The notes under the pieces are model-generated. The model saw only the letters and a list, made by a program, of their open reading frames with translations, was not told the DNA's origin and ran no database searches. Source: Phycisphaerales bacterium (GTDB taxonomy: Bacteria; Planctomycetota; Phycisphaerae; Phycisphaerales; UBA1924). Taken from it: a stretch of DNA of 64,000 bases. Shown piece after piece: positions 49,138 to 58,866 of the stretch. The stretch's first letter is position 1. Each line of letters opens with the position of its first letter. The stretch covers positions 1-64,000 of the forward strand of contig JAIEUA010000011.1 of assembly GCA_019744815.1 (NCBI GenBank), given 5' to 3'. A program made the translations under genes and the position numbers.

Positions 49138-51393
49138 ATGCCTTCTTCTTCCGTCATCCCCGCGCTCTCCGACGATGCCCGCACCCGCGTGCTCGACGCC
49201 CTCAAGCAATACTGGGGCTTCGACACGATCCGCCCTTTGCAAGAGCAAGCCATCGCCGCCTCGCTCGCGCGGCGGGACAGTGTCGTCGTCATGCCCACCG
49301 GCGGCGGCAAGTCGCTCTGCTATCAACTCCCACCGCTGCTCACCAAAGGTGTCTGCGTTGTCATCAGCCCGCTGATCGCGCTGATGAAGGACCAGGTCGA
49401 TGCCCTCAAGCTGCTGGGCTATCCGGCGGGAGCCCTCAACAGCAGCCAGAGTGACGAAGAAGCGACCGCCGTGTGGGACGAGCTGCGTGCTGGCACGCTC
49501 AAACTCCTGTACACCTCTCCGGAACGTCTCTTCAACGGCTCCTTCATCGAGCGTCTCGGCGAACTCGGCGTCACCCGAATTGCTGTCGACGAAGCCCACT
49601 GCATCAGCCAGTGGGGCCACGACTTCCGCCCCGAGTACCGACGCCTCGCCGAGATCCGCCGCCGCCTCCCCAAGGTCTCGATCCAGGCGCTCACCGCGAC
49701 CGCCACGCCGCGCGTTCGCGAAGACATCGCCGCCCAGCTCGAGCTCCGCGACCCGGCGATGCTTGTGGGCGTTTTCGATCGGCCCAACCTCACCTATCGC
49801 GTCCATCAGCGCGTGGACCTCGTCGGCCAGACCATCGACGCCATTCAGCGCCACAGCGAGGGCGCGACGATCGTCTACTGCATCAGCCGCAAGGACACCG
49901 AGGCGCTCGCCGACGAGCTCAAGCGCCGCAAGGTCAACGCGGCTGCCTATCACGCCGGGCTTGGCGTCGAAGTCCGCCGCCGCGTTCAGGAGAAGTTCAA
50001 GCAGGAGCGCCTGGACGTCGTCGTCGCCACCGTCGCCTTCGGCATGGGCATCGACCGCTCCAACGTCCGCTGTGTCGTGCACGCGGCGATGCCCAAGAGC
50101 GTCGAGTCCTACCAGCAGGAAACCGGTCGCGCCGGTCGCGACGGCCTGCCCGCTGAGTGTCTCCTTCTCTACTCCGCCGGCGACGCCGCCAAGTGGATCC
50201 GCCTGCTCGAACGATCCGCTCAAGAGCAGGAGACCGACCCCGAGGTGCTGGCGCACACCATCGACCTGATCGAAGAACTCAAACGCCTCGTCAGCGGCCA
50301 GCGCTGCCGCCATCGTGCGCTGTCGGAGTACTTCGGCCAGGACTATGCCCCGCCGACTCCCGCCGGCTGCGCGGCCTGCGACATCTGCCTCAGCGAGTCC
50401 GACGCCGTACCGGATTCGACCGTCATAGCCCAGAAGATCCTCTCCTGCATCGCCCGCGCCTCGGGCCCGAACCGCGACATGCCGCAGTCCTACGGCGGGA
50501 AGTACATCGTCGACATTCTGCGCGGCAAGGCGACCGCTGATGTCGTGCGGCGTGGTCACGCCCAGCTCTCGACCTTCGGCCTGCTGCGTGACATCCCCGC
50601 CGCCGCACTGGTGAATTACATCGATCAGTTGGTCGACGTGGGCGTCGTCGAACGCGAACGCGGGCAGTACCCGACGCTGATGCTCAACCACGAGTCACTG
50701 AAGGTCCTCAAGGGCGAGCGAACGGTCGAACTGCGGGCCATGCACGCGACCGAATCCGCGGCACCCTCCACCAGCGAAGCCGCGACCGAGCCGTTCGACA
50801 CCCACGTCTTCGAGCGCCTGCGCGAGCTCCGCCGCGAACTGGCGACCGAGCGCGGCGTGCCCGCGTACATCATCTTCGGCGACGCAACGCTCCAGGACAT
50901 GGCCCGGGTCCGCCCCACCACTACCGCTGCGGTCCGGTACGTCAAGGGTGTCGGCGAGCGCAAGGCCGCCGAGTTCGGTGAGGTGTTCATCAAGGCCATC
51001 GCCGAAGTCTGCAAAGCACGGAACCTCGACACCAACCTCACGGGTCATCGACCCGCGCCCAAGCCAAGCAAGCCCAACACCAATGGCGCGATGTCCATGA
51101 ACAAGACCAGGTCCTTCGCGCTCTTCGCCGAAGGCAAGCCCGTGAGCGATGTCGCCGCGGCCACCGGCCTCGCTCCGAGCACCATCGAAGGGCACCTGAT
51201 GGACTACATCGAGGAGCACGCTCCAACCGATGTCTCGCCGTGGGTGGACCGCGACACCGCGACGCTGGTCGTGACCACCGCTCGCAACCTGAACGCCGAT
51301 CGCTTGAAGCCGATCTACGACCACCTCGGCGGCAAAGTGCCGTACATCGCGATCCGCGTGGCGCTGCGGCACGCGAGCTACGCGGGGGTCTGA
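49138..51393 (+). CDS. recQ: ATP-dependent DNA helicase RecQ with HRDC and C-terminal HTH
   Basis: VVVMPTGGGKSLCYQLPPLL, VDEAHCISQWGHDFRPEYRRL, CDICL zinc domain. Confidence 0.95.
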   Translation: MPSSSVIPALSDDARTRVLDALKQYWGFDTIRPLQEQAIAASLARRDSVVVMPTGGGKSLCYQLPPLLTKGVCVVISPLIALMKDQVDALKLLGYPAGALNSSQSDEEATAVWDELRAGTLKLLYTSPERLFNGSFIERLGELGVTRIAVDEAHCISQWGHDFRPEYRRLAEIRRRLPKVSIQALTATATPRVREDIAAQLELRDPAMLVGVFDRPNLTYRVHQRVDLVGQTIDAIQRHSEGATIVYCISRKDTEALADELKRRKVNAAAYHAGLGVEVRRRVQEKFKQERLDVVVATVAFGMGIDRSNVRCVVHAAMPKSVESYQQETGRAGRDGLPAECLLLYSAGDAAKWIRLLERSAQEQETDPEVLAHTIDLIEELKRLVSGQRCRHRALSEYFGQDYAPPTPAGCAACDICLSESDAVPDSTVIAQKILSCIARASGPNRDMPQSYGGKYIVDILRGKATADVVRRGHAQLSTFGLLRDIPAAALVNYIDQLVDVGVVERERGQYPTLMLNHESLKVLKGERTVELRAMHATESAAPSTSEAATEPFDTHVFERLRELRRELATERGVPAYIIFGDATLQDMARVRPTTTAAVRYVKGVGERKAAEFGEVFIKAIAEVCKARNLDTNLTGHRPAPKPSKPNTNGAMSMNKTRSFALFAEGKPVSDVAAATGLAPSTIEGHLMDYIEEHAPTDVSPWVDRDTATLVVTTARNLNADRLKPIYDHLGGKVPYIAIRVALRHASYAGV

Positions 51394-51891
51394 ATGCGAC
51401 GCGAGACGATGCGGCTGGTTCCCAATCGACCCGCAGAGCGGGCGGCGGAACGCCTCTTCCGAAGGCTCCGGCTCCGCCTCGCACGGCGTGTGCCGCGGGG
51501 CATGATCCTGCACATCGGCGCCACGGCGATCCGCGGCCTGGCGACCAAGGGCGATCTCGATCTCGTCGTCCGCGTGAGCCCGAGCGACTTCCCGGCCGCC
51601 GATCGCGCGCTGGCCGCGTTGTTCGATCGCAATCTGGGCAGCGATCGGAACACATCCTTCGCGGCGTTCAAGGACGATCTTGCGACTCCGCCGCTGGGTG
51701 TGCAGCTGGTCGCCATCGGCAGCACTCATGACGACTTCCATGTGCTGAAGGACCTCGTGGCCCGCGACTCAAACCTCCGCTGGCGGCTGCGGCTGCTCAA
51801 GAAGCGATTCCACGGGCGCTCGATGGACCGCTACCGCGCGGCAAAGGGACGACTGCTGGAACGGGCGTTGCAACAGGCCGTGGAACAGTGA
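51394..51891 (+). CDS. GrpB-family nucleotidyltransferase-like protein
   Basis: ILHIGATAIRGLATKGDLDLVVRV, RDYLRxx-like C-terminal VARDSNLRWRLRLLKKRF. Confidence 0.7.
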   Translation: MRRETMRLVPNRPAERAAERLFRRLRLRLARRVPRGMILHIGATAIRGLATKGDLDLVVRVSPSDFPAADRALAALFDRNLGSDRNTSFAAFKDDLATPPLGVQLVAIGSTHDDFHVLKDLVARDSNLRWRLRLLKKRFHGRSMDRYRAAKGRLLERALQQAVEQ

Positions 51892-52020
51892 ACGCCACGA
51901 ATTGAAACGCCGAGCAGAGTGCGAACACACTAGAAAGACCTCCGTCGGTTCACTATTGTTTTGCACCAGCGGCTGCTTTCGAACTCGCACACCCGCCGCC
52001 GGCAGCAAAGGACAACACCC

Positions 52021-53058
52021 ATGGCTATTCGGGTTGGCATCAACGGTTTCGGACGCATCGGCCGCCTCGTCTACCGCATCGGCACCGAGCAGGGCATCGA
52101 GTTTGTTGCGGTGAACGACCTCGTCCCCGCCGACAACCTGGCGTACCTGCTCAAGTACGACACCATGCACCGCCAGTTCATGCTCAACGGCAAGCCCGCC
52201 ACGGTGAGCGCGACGGAAAACTCGTTCACCGTCAACGGGTACACCACCAAGACCACCGCCGAGAAAGACCCGGCCAAGCTGCCGTGGAAAGAGTTGGGCG
52301 TGAACTACGTCCTCGAGTCGACCGGTCTGTTCACCGACTTCGAGAAGGCCAGCCTGCACAACCAGGCGGGCGCGAAGCGCACGATCATCAGCGCCCCGAC
52401 CAAGAGCGAGCCGGCCCAGGTTCCCACGCTGGTGCTCGGCGTCAACCACGAGACGTTTGACCCCAGCAAGCACACGGTCGTCAGCAACGCCTCGTGCACG
52501 ACCAACTGTCTCGCGCCGATCACCAAGGTCATCGTCGATAACTTCGGTCTTGAGGAAGGGCTCATGACCACGGTCCACGCCGCCACCGCGACCCAGCCGA
52601 CGCAGGACGGCCCGTCGAAGAAGGACTGGCGCGGCGGGCGCAACGCGTACCAGAACATCATCCCGGCGAGCACCGGCGCGGCCAAGGCCGTGGCGCTGGC
52701 GATCCCGGCGATCAAGGGCAAGCTGACCGGTATGTCGTTCCGCGTGCCGACCGCCGACGTCTCCGCCGTCGACCTGACCTTCAAGACCGGCAAGGACACG
52801 AGCCTCGCCGAGATCAACGCGGCGATGAAGGCCGCGAGCGAAGGCTCGATGAAGGGCATCCTCGGCTACACCGAAGAAGAAGTTGTCAGCAGCGACTTCG
52901 TCGGCGACCGCCGCTCGTCCATCTACGACGCCAAGGCGGGCATCGAGCTCAACAAGCGGTTCTTCAAGGTGGTGAGCTGGTACGACAACGAGGCCGGCTA
53001 TGCGAGCCGCTGCGTGGACCTGATCAAGTACCTCGCGAGCAAGGACGGAATCAAGTAA
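52021..53058 (+). CDS. gap: Glyceraldehyde-3-phosphate dehydrogenase
   Basis: [55 protein letters not shown]. Confidence 0.97.
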   Translation: MAIRVGINGFGRIGRLVYRIGTEQGIEFVAVNDLVPADNLAYLLKYDTMHRQFMLNGKPATVSATENSFTVNGYTTKTTAEKDPAKLPWKELGVNYVLESTGLFTDFEKASLHNQAGAKRTIISAPTKSEPAQVPTLVLGVNHETFDPSKHTVVSNASCTTNCLAPITKVIVDNFGLEEGLMTTVHAATATQPTQDGPSKKDWRGGRNAYQNIIPASTGAAKAVALAIPAIKGKLTGMSFRVPTADVSAVDLTFKTGKDTSLAEINAAMKAASEGSMKGILGYTEEEVVSSDFVGDRRSSIYDAKAGIELNKRFFKVVSWYDNEAGYASRCVDLIKYLASKDGIK

Positions 53059-53086
53059 GATCCCCGACCCCAATTGGGTTCACTCC

Positions 53087-53111
53087 AACGCCCCGCGATG
53101 CGGGGCGTTTT
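53087..53111 (+). terminator. Rho-independent terminator of gap
   Basis: AACGCCCCGCGATGCGGGGCGTTTT. Confidence 0.85.
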
Positions 53112-53269
53112 CGTTGGCACGGGCGCACCGCTTCGGGGAATAACTCCGGAGCGGACGATGAATCGCGCGGAAACCGCGTGCACCGAGTCAGGTGATGTGG
53201 GTTTCCGGTCGATTCCTTTCCGGACGTGTGTCGGATCGGGAATCGTGTCGGCTATCTTGAGGCCTCACC

Positions 53270-53635
53270 ATGCGAAGCGCTTTGCTCATCGGAACTGTTG
53301 CTGGGGCCGCCCTCTTCATGAGCGGGTGCGAGTTGATCCCGATCGCGGGCGCGATCGCGCTGCGAGAGGCCGCGGATCGGTACGAGAAGAGCGAGGCAAA
53401 GCCGACGCGTGTAGCCACGGGCGACACGGTGAAGGTCGCGGGTGCTCAGGCCGGCCCGGGCCCGGAGATCAAGGCCCCCGAGGGATCCGCCGCGGCGAAG
53501 GTCGCGAGCGTGCCGACGAGCGCGGCCGGCGCCGAACAGTCGGCGACGGAGTCGACGGCACGGATTCTGGCGACCGCGATCAAGCGGGTGCCGACGCCAA
53601 CGTCAGAGCCCGCCACCAAGCCCGATCGCGATTGA
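53270..53635 (+). CDS. Hypothetical lipoprotein
   Basis: MRSALLIGTVAGAALFMSGCELIP lipobox. Confidence 0.6.
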   Translation: MRSALLIGTVAGAALFMSGCELIPIAGAIALREAADRYEKSEAKPTRVATGDTVKVAGAQAGPGPEIKAPEGSAAAKVASVPTSAAGAEQSATESTARILATAIKRVPTPTSEPATKPDRD

Positions 53636-53792
53636 GCGGTGAATTCGACCTAGCCGCTCACCGCAGACAGGCCGCGAGTCTTTGTGCGCGGCGATGTGCT
53701 GCGGACGGCATACACGGATGCCCTGCGTACCAGGCCCGTGGCTCGTCCCTGCCCTTGCATCGGAACCGACGGTGGCTGCGAACGATGCAGTC

Positions 53793-54323
53793 ATGCACCC
53801 CGCCGCCGACATCGCCCGCCGTGAGAAGGCCGCCGCGAAGTACAAACCCACGCAGGTCAAGCTGCTTCTGCTCGGCGAGGCCCCGCCGTGCGATACCTCA
53901 CGGTACTTCTACTTCGAGAATGTGCCCAAGCACGACTGGCTCTATGTCTACGTCTGCAAGGGACTCTTCGGCGAAACACCCGTCGCGAAGCTCCGCGCCG
54001 AGAAGCCCGCCTATCTCACCCGCATGCGCGAACGAGGCGTGTTCCTGATCGATCTCGCCTCCGGCGGAATGAAAGAGCCGACGCCGAAGAAGCTCCTCCC
54101 GCTGGTGCCCGACGCAGTGGCCCGCGCGAAGGCGCTGAAGCCCGAGACGATGATCCTGATCAAGTCGCAGATCTACGACGTGGCCTTCCAGCCGCTGCGT
54201 GACGCCGGGCTCCGCGTGATCGACGCCCGGATCCCGTTCCCGGCAAGCGGACAGCAGCCCGCGTTTCTGCGCGGTTTTCGCGGCGCGATTGAAGAGGCAG
54301 GCTGGTACGAAGAACAGAGCTGA
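53793..54323 (+). CDS. Hypothetical protein (UDG-like LLLGEAPP motif)
   Basis: KLLLLGEAPPCDTSRYFYFENVPKHDWLYVYVCKGLFG. Confidence 0.5.
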   Translation: MHPAADIARREKAAAKYKPTQVKLLLLGEAPPCDTSRYFYFENVPKHDWLYVYVCKGLFGETPVAKLRAEKPAYLTRMRERGVFLIDLASGGMKEPTPKKLLPLVPDAVARAKALKPETMILIKSQIYDVAFQPLRDAGLRVIDARIPFPASGQQPAFLRGFRGAIEEAGWYEEQS

Positions 54324-54682
54324 GGCGTCACCGATGCGGTCAGAAGGACGGGGTTGCATGCGAAGAGGCGGCGCCCTGGTGACACGAGTCCTTGGGCCGT
54401 GGAACTCGGTGTCGAGCCTTGGCGCAGAGTCCAGGGGAGCTGGCCCGCGCGGGATACCACAACGTGTTCCGCCGGGCGAACGCCGTCGAAGCCTCGTCAA
54501 GGAACCCCTCAGGATCTTCGGACGACCGCTTCGAAGGCTCTCTCGCTCGCACCAACTCGCCTGTTCATGGTTGCCCGGAAGTTCATCAGGCCCAGTTCGA
54601 GCCGAAACATGCCCATCGCCAACCTGCCAGATTCGACCGCGTTTTCGAGCCTGAAGATGATTCGGGTCGGTATCGTTGTGGC

Positions 54683-55969
54683 ATGTCGAACGGAACAGTG
54701 AACGCCGCGCTCGGAAGCTCTCGCCCACGCCCCGATGTCGTGGTGATCGGCGCGGGGGTGATCGGGCTCGCGTGCGCGCTGGAGCTGGCCCGGCGTGGGG
54801 AGCGGGTGGTGGTCGTGGATCGGGGGGAGGCGGGGCGGGGAGCGTCGTTTGGGAATGCGGGTTGGTTGACGCCTTCGCTGGCGTTCCCGCTGGCGCAGCC
54901 GGGGTACGCGTTCAAGGCGCTCAAGTGGATGATGGATCCCGAGAGCCCGTTCTACATTCGCCCCTCGCTGGATCCTGCGTTGCTCGGCTGGGTCGCGAAG
55001 TTCGCGTTCTCGAGTCGGCGGTCGAAGTTCACGGTGAACGCGCCCGCGCTGGTCGGCCTGTGTCGCTGGAGCACCGACGCGTGGGAGGCGCTGGCAACAA
55101 GCGCGGGGCCGGAGTTCGGCTTTGCGCGGCGTGGCCTGCTGGTGGTGCTCGAAACGCCGCACGGTCTGGAGACGGCACAGAAGGCCGCGGCGTACGTTGA
55201 GACGCAGGGGATCCCGCACGAATCGTGGTCGGCGGACCGCGTGCGGGCGGAGGAACCGATCGTCACCGGGCCGGTGAGCGGCGGGGTGTACCACACGAGG
55301 GATGCCCACTGCGTTCCCAATCTGGCGGTGCAGCGACTGAGGCACGAGGCGGAGCGGCTGGGCGTGCAGGTGATTGAGCATCGCGAGGTCACCGGAGCGG
55401 TGGTCGAGGGAAGGCGAGTGATCGCGATCCGGACGCCGAGCGGGGAGATCGCCGCGGATCGGTTCGTGCTGGCCGCGGGGTATTGGTCGGCGGATCTGGG
55501 GCGTGCGTTTGGCTTGCGGCTGCCGATGCGGGCGGCGAAGGGATACTCGCTGCAGTTCGCCCGGGGAACGGTGCATCCCTCGCGCTCGATCTCGCTGGGT
55601 GAGCGCAAGGTGACGGTGACGCCGCACGCCGAGAGGCTGCGGCTCGCGGGGACGCTGGAGATCGTGGGCGATGACTCTTCGATCAACGAGCGCCGGGTGA
55701 ACGCGATCGAGCGTGGGGCACGCGGGATGCTGACGCTGCCCAACGAGCGAGCCGAGGCGAAGGCGTGGGCGGGTCTGAGGCCTTGCCTGGCGGACGGCAT
55801 GCCCGCGATCGGACGCTCGCCCCGGCAAGAGAACCTGTGGCTGGCGGTGGGCCACCAGATGACGGGCTTGAAGTGTGCGCCCGGAACGGCTCGGCTGCTG
55901 GCGGAGCTCATGGCGGGCGAGAAGCCGACGTTTGACCCGAGGCCGTTTGCGCCCGAGCGTTGCTGCTAG
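54683..55969 (+). CDS. FAD-dependent oxidoreductase, D-amino-acid dehydrogenase DadA-like
   Basis: VVVIGAGVIGLACALELARRGERVVVVDRGEAGRGASFGNAGWL. Confidence 0.88.
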   Translation: MSNGTVNAALGSSRPRPDVVVIGAGVIGLACALELARRGERVVVVDRGEAGRGASFGNAGWLTPSLAFPLAQPGYAFKALKWMMDPESPFYIRPSLDPALLGWVAKFAFSSRRSKFTVNAPALVGLCRWSTDAWEALATSAGPEFGFARRGLLVVLETPHGLETAQKAAAYVETQGIPHESWSADRVRAEEPIVTGPVSGGVYHTRDAHCVPNLAVQRLRHEAERLGVQVIEHREVTGAVVEGRRVIAIRTPSGEIAADRFVLAAGYWSADLGRAFGLRLPMRAAKGYSLQFARGTVHPSRSISLGERKVTVTPHAERLRLAGTLEIVGDDSSINERRVNAIERGARGMLTLPNERAEAKAWAGLRPCLADGMPAIGRSPRQENLWLAVGHQMTGLKCAPGTARLLAELMAGEKPTFDPRPFAPERCC

Positions 55970-56000
55970 AGAGCCCGCTCGTTTGTCGCGATCGGCCAAC

Positions 56001-56030
56001 GAAAAAGCCCTGCGTTGCAGGGCTTTTCGA
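56001..56030. terminator. Terminator following the left tRNA-Asp fragment
   Basis: GAAAAAGCCCTGCGTTGCAGGGCTTTTC. Confidence 0.75.
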
Positions 56031-56032
56031 AG

Positions 56033-56074
56033 CGAGGCGGACGGGAATCGAACCCGCAACCACCGGATCGACAG
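56033..56074 (-). repeat. tRNA-Asp(GTC) 3' fragment, att-like direct repeat, copy 1
   Basis: Minus strand CTGTCGATCCGGTGGTTGCGGGTTCGATTCCCGTCCGCCTCG: anticodon loop CTGTCGA, T-arm and acceptor 3' strand; no 5' half. Confidence 0.8.
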
Positions 56075-56263
56075 AACTCCTTTATTGACAACTACTTGCG
56101 CACATTTTGTCGAATCGTTTTCGTGCCGCCAATCGGCTCGTTCTCTTCCGGTAGTCGATACCGGATCGGCTGTTAGGGTCCGGCGCATTGAGCGCTCAAC
56201 AACGGCTTGTCGCACTTTGCGTGGAAGCGTCGGTTCTTTTTGGCGGGTGGTCGATGCGGGTAC

Positions 56264-56785
56264 ATGAGCCAAGACCGAATCGTTCCGCTGACCATTGACC
56301 GCCGAGTTGCCGTCGTCCCTGTTTATTCCGACCAAGGGCGCTGCTTTGCCCTCGTTGACGCCGAGGACGGCGAGAACGTCTCAACCTTGGCTTGGTTTCG
56401 GCATCGCCGTACCGGCTACCCGACCTACCGCCGATCCAACGGCCTCATGCTGACTCTGCATGCCTGGCTGCTCGGCTCGCCTCCGAAAGGCATGGTTCTT
56501 GACCATGCCAACGGCAACAAGCTCGACAATCGGCGCTCCAACCTTCGACTGCTCACGGTCGCCCAGAATGGACTGAACCGCCATCGGGCGAACAAGAACA
56601 ACAAGAGCAGCGGTACGCCAGGGGTCTGCTGGTCCAAAGCCGAGCAGAAATGGCGAGTCCAGATCCGCTGTAACGGCAAGGACCATTTCGGCGGGTACTA
56701 CGCCGACGAAACCCAAGCCAAGGAAGCGGCAACAAGGCTCAGAACTAAACTCTTTGAGCAGCAAGAGGCTCCGCAGAACTCGTAG
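56264..56785 (+). CDS. HNH endonuclease with AP2-like domain (homing-endonuclease-like)
   Basis: LDHANGNKLDNRRSNLRLLTVAQNGLNR HNH pattern; SGTPGVCWSKAEQKWRVQIRCNGKDHFGGYYADETQAKEAATRL AP2-like. Confidence 0.85.
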   Translation: MSQDRIVPLTIDRRVAVVPVYSDQGRCFALVDAEDGENVSTLAWFRHRRTGYPTYRRSNGLMLTLHAWLLGSPPKGMVLDHANGNKLDNRRSNLRLLTVAQNGLNRHRANKNNKSSGTPGVCWSKAEQKWRVQIRCNGKDHFGGYYADETQAKEAATRLRTKLFEQQEAPQNS

Positions 56786-56829
56786 ACTCTGGGCATGGCA
56801 GACCCGATGCCCCATGAGTCTGAGGACGA

Positions 56830-57432
56830 TCACACCAAGCTCTCCAGATAGGGACGCATCACTCGCTCCATGCGGCACGTCCGAGACACAGCGGTCAGTT
56901 CGTTCATGCTGACGGCCTTGCTCCGCCACGCCTCTCGAAGCGCCTCAAGCGCTACGTCAAGTCCGACCTTGTTCCTGTAGCGAAAGCAGTCCACCACGGT
57001 CTTGGCTGGCGAGAACACTCGGACTTCGATCCCGTCAATGCGACGCTTCTCGACCCCAGAGGTCATCGTCGCTCCGGACATCCGCACAACTCTCACCGGG
57101 GGGTACTTGCGGGTGGGTCGCCATTGATCACGTCCGATTGCAAGCCAGACTTCATGAGGGTTCTGTGTCGTGAGGCCATGAAGACGAATGGCAGAGAGCA
57201 GACAGACCACGCCATGCGGAACGAGCATGACCGCTTCGAGGAGCGTTTCCTGCTCGCTCACGTCCTTCCCTGCCAGCGCATAGAGGCCTCTTCCCCTCTG
57301 TTCGAGCATCCCCGCCTTGGTCATGCGGGCGAGGTACGTCCTCGGAACCTCGATGGCTTCGAGGTCTCCCGCTCGGATGAGGCGGCGGCGGGTGGCAAGC
57401 CGAACGACACGCTGTTGAAGAGGGGTAGGCAT
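56830..57432 (-). CDS. AbiEi-like antitoxin/transcriptional regulator
   Basis: N-terminal HTH; YLARMTKAGMLEQRGRGLYAL; VRVFSPAKTVVDCFRYRNKVGLDVALEALREAWR. Confidence 0.75.
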   Translation of the reverse strand: MPTPLQQRVVRLATRRRLIRAGDLEAIEVPRTYLARMTKAGMLEQRGRGLYALAGKDVSEQETLLEAVMLVPHGVVCLLSAIRLHGLTTQNPHEVWLAIGRDQWRPTRKYPPVRVVRMSGATMTSGVEKRRIDGIEVRVFSPAKTVVDCFRYRNKVGLDVALEALREAWRSKAVSMNELTAVSRTCRMERVMRPYLESLV

Positions 57433-57768
57433 GGCTGATCCGATTCCTCTGCTTCTGTCAAACATAGCAGAGGTTTCGTACCACGTATCGACCCTTTCCT
57501 TACAGAGCTTGAACACCTTTGTGTGCCGGAGCCTCGTTCAAGGTGAGAGGCCCAAGGCCTGACACGGGCGGCTTGCGAAAACCTTCAAGTGATTTAAAGG
57601 TTCATGTCGTCGTCACCCTGGCTCAGAGATCGGGGGCTGCCATCGTGGTCGGCTTTGAACGCCCGATCTCATTGGCTGAAAAGCAGTTTGGTTCTCAGAC
57701 CAAACGCCACCCTGACGAGTGAGGGATTCGCTGCAACCAAGGCGATTTTGGTCATTCTGTGAACCACT

Positions 57769-57798
57769 TTGACAGTTCAATCGTATCGTGTACGATAC
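57769..57798 (+). promoter_or_regulatory. Promoter with palindromic operator for the HTH-Fic pair
   Basis: TTGACA, 16-bp spacer, TACGAT; perfect inverted repeat GTATCG-TGTA-CGATAC (57783-57798) overlapping the -10. Confidence 0.65.
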
Positions 57799-57809
57799 TG
57801 GATAGAGCC

Positions 57810-58196
57810 ATGACCACCACCATCCACATCTCTGCCGACCGCCTGAAGAACCGCCGGGAGTCCCTTGGCATGAGCTACTCGATTGTCGCTGCCAGGAGCG
57901 GAGTTTCCGAACCCACCGTCAAGCGGATTCTGGGCGGGCAAGTCGCTGAAGCGTCGTTTGCCAACGTTGTGGCCGTCGCTGAGGCCCTTGGTGCGTCGTT
58001 CGGCATCGAGGAAGCTGATCCCGAGGAACTGTGCCGTCAGCAGGCTCGTCGGAAGGCTGAACAGATTGCACGGCTCGTGCAGGGAACCAGCGCCCTCGAA
58101 AGCCAAGCGGTGGACCAGACGGCATATGACCGACTTGTCGAGCGCTCATTCCACCAGTTGATGGCCGGGTCAAGACGGAGGCTGTGGTCTGAATGA
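57810..58196 (+). CDS. HTH protein, mobile-mystery-protein-A-like (putative antitoxin)
   Basis: RESLGMSYSIVAARSGVSEPTVKRILGG HTH; LVERSFHQLMAGSRRRLW C-terminus. Confidence 0.75.
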   Translation: MTTTIHISADRLKNRRESLGMSYSIVAARSGVSEPTVKRILGGQVAEASFANVVAVAEALGASFGIEEADPEELCRQQARRKAEQIARLVQGTSALESQAVDQTAYDRLVERSFHQLMAGSRRRLWSE

Positions 58197-58813
58197 TGCT
58201 CCCTGATCCGCCAATCCCGGGACAGACTCCGTTGGACGACCTCTCGGGATTGCGGGTCAAGAGCATTCGCACGACCTCTGAACTGAACGTCGCTGAAGCA
58301 GAGAACATCCGCAAAGCGATTCTGAAGTATCTGGCGTCTCGCCCCACATCGAGGTCGGCTCAATTCGACGTTCGCTGGCTTCGCCGACTCCACAACGAGA
58401 TGTTTGGCGATGTCTGGACGTGGGCAGGTACGTTTCGGAAGAGCGAGACGAACATTGGCTGCAAACCCTATGAGATCGAAGGCCGGCTCTACAGCCTCCT
58501 TGAAGACCTGAAGGCGTGGCAGGCTTCAGGCATGCCCCTGCTGGAGCAAGCGGTCCGACTTCACCACGTCGCAGTTCAGATTCACCCATTCCCGAACGGC
58601 AACGGGCGCTGGTCCCGAATGTTGGCCAACATCTGGCTGAAGCTGCATGGCGCAGAGCCGATTGAATGGCCGGAAACAACCATCGGAACAGCAAGCACAA
58701 TCCGTGACGAGTATCTCGAAGCGATTAAGGCTGCTGACAGGGGAGACTACGCCAAGCTCTTGGCGCTGCATGGACGGTTTGAATCGGGCGGCAAGCAAAT
58801 GCCTCGCAACTAA
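58193..58813 (+). CDS. Fic/DOC-family protein, mobile-mystery-protein-B-like (putative toxin)
   Basis: HPFPNGNGRWSRMLAN matches HxFx(D/N)GNGRxxR; ATGA overlap with the HTH gene. Confidence 0.9.
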   Translation: MMLPDPPIPGQTPLDDLSGLRVKSIRTTSELNVAEAENIRKAILKYLASRPTSRSAQFDVRWLRRLHNEMFGDVWTWAGTFRKSETNIGCKPYEIEGRLYSLLEDLKAWQASGMPLLEQAVRLHHVAVQIHPFPNGNGRWSRMLANIWLKLHGAEPIEWPETTIGTASTIRDEYLEAIKAADRGDYAKLLALHGRFESGGKQMPRN

Positions 58814-58866
58814 ACTCTCTGGCCGTCACAACGATCGTTTCGTCTTACGATCAACAGGGGAGCGGT

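Noticed and set aside
55875-56267. ORF containing SEADGNRTRNHRIDRTPLL
   Set aside because: The peptide is the plus-strand translation of the tRNA-Asp 3' fragment, a common annotation artefact.
57500-57760. Possible missing AbiEii toxin next to the AbiEi-like gene
   Set aside because: Only a 67-aa ORF without nucleotidyltransferase motifs is present.
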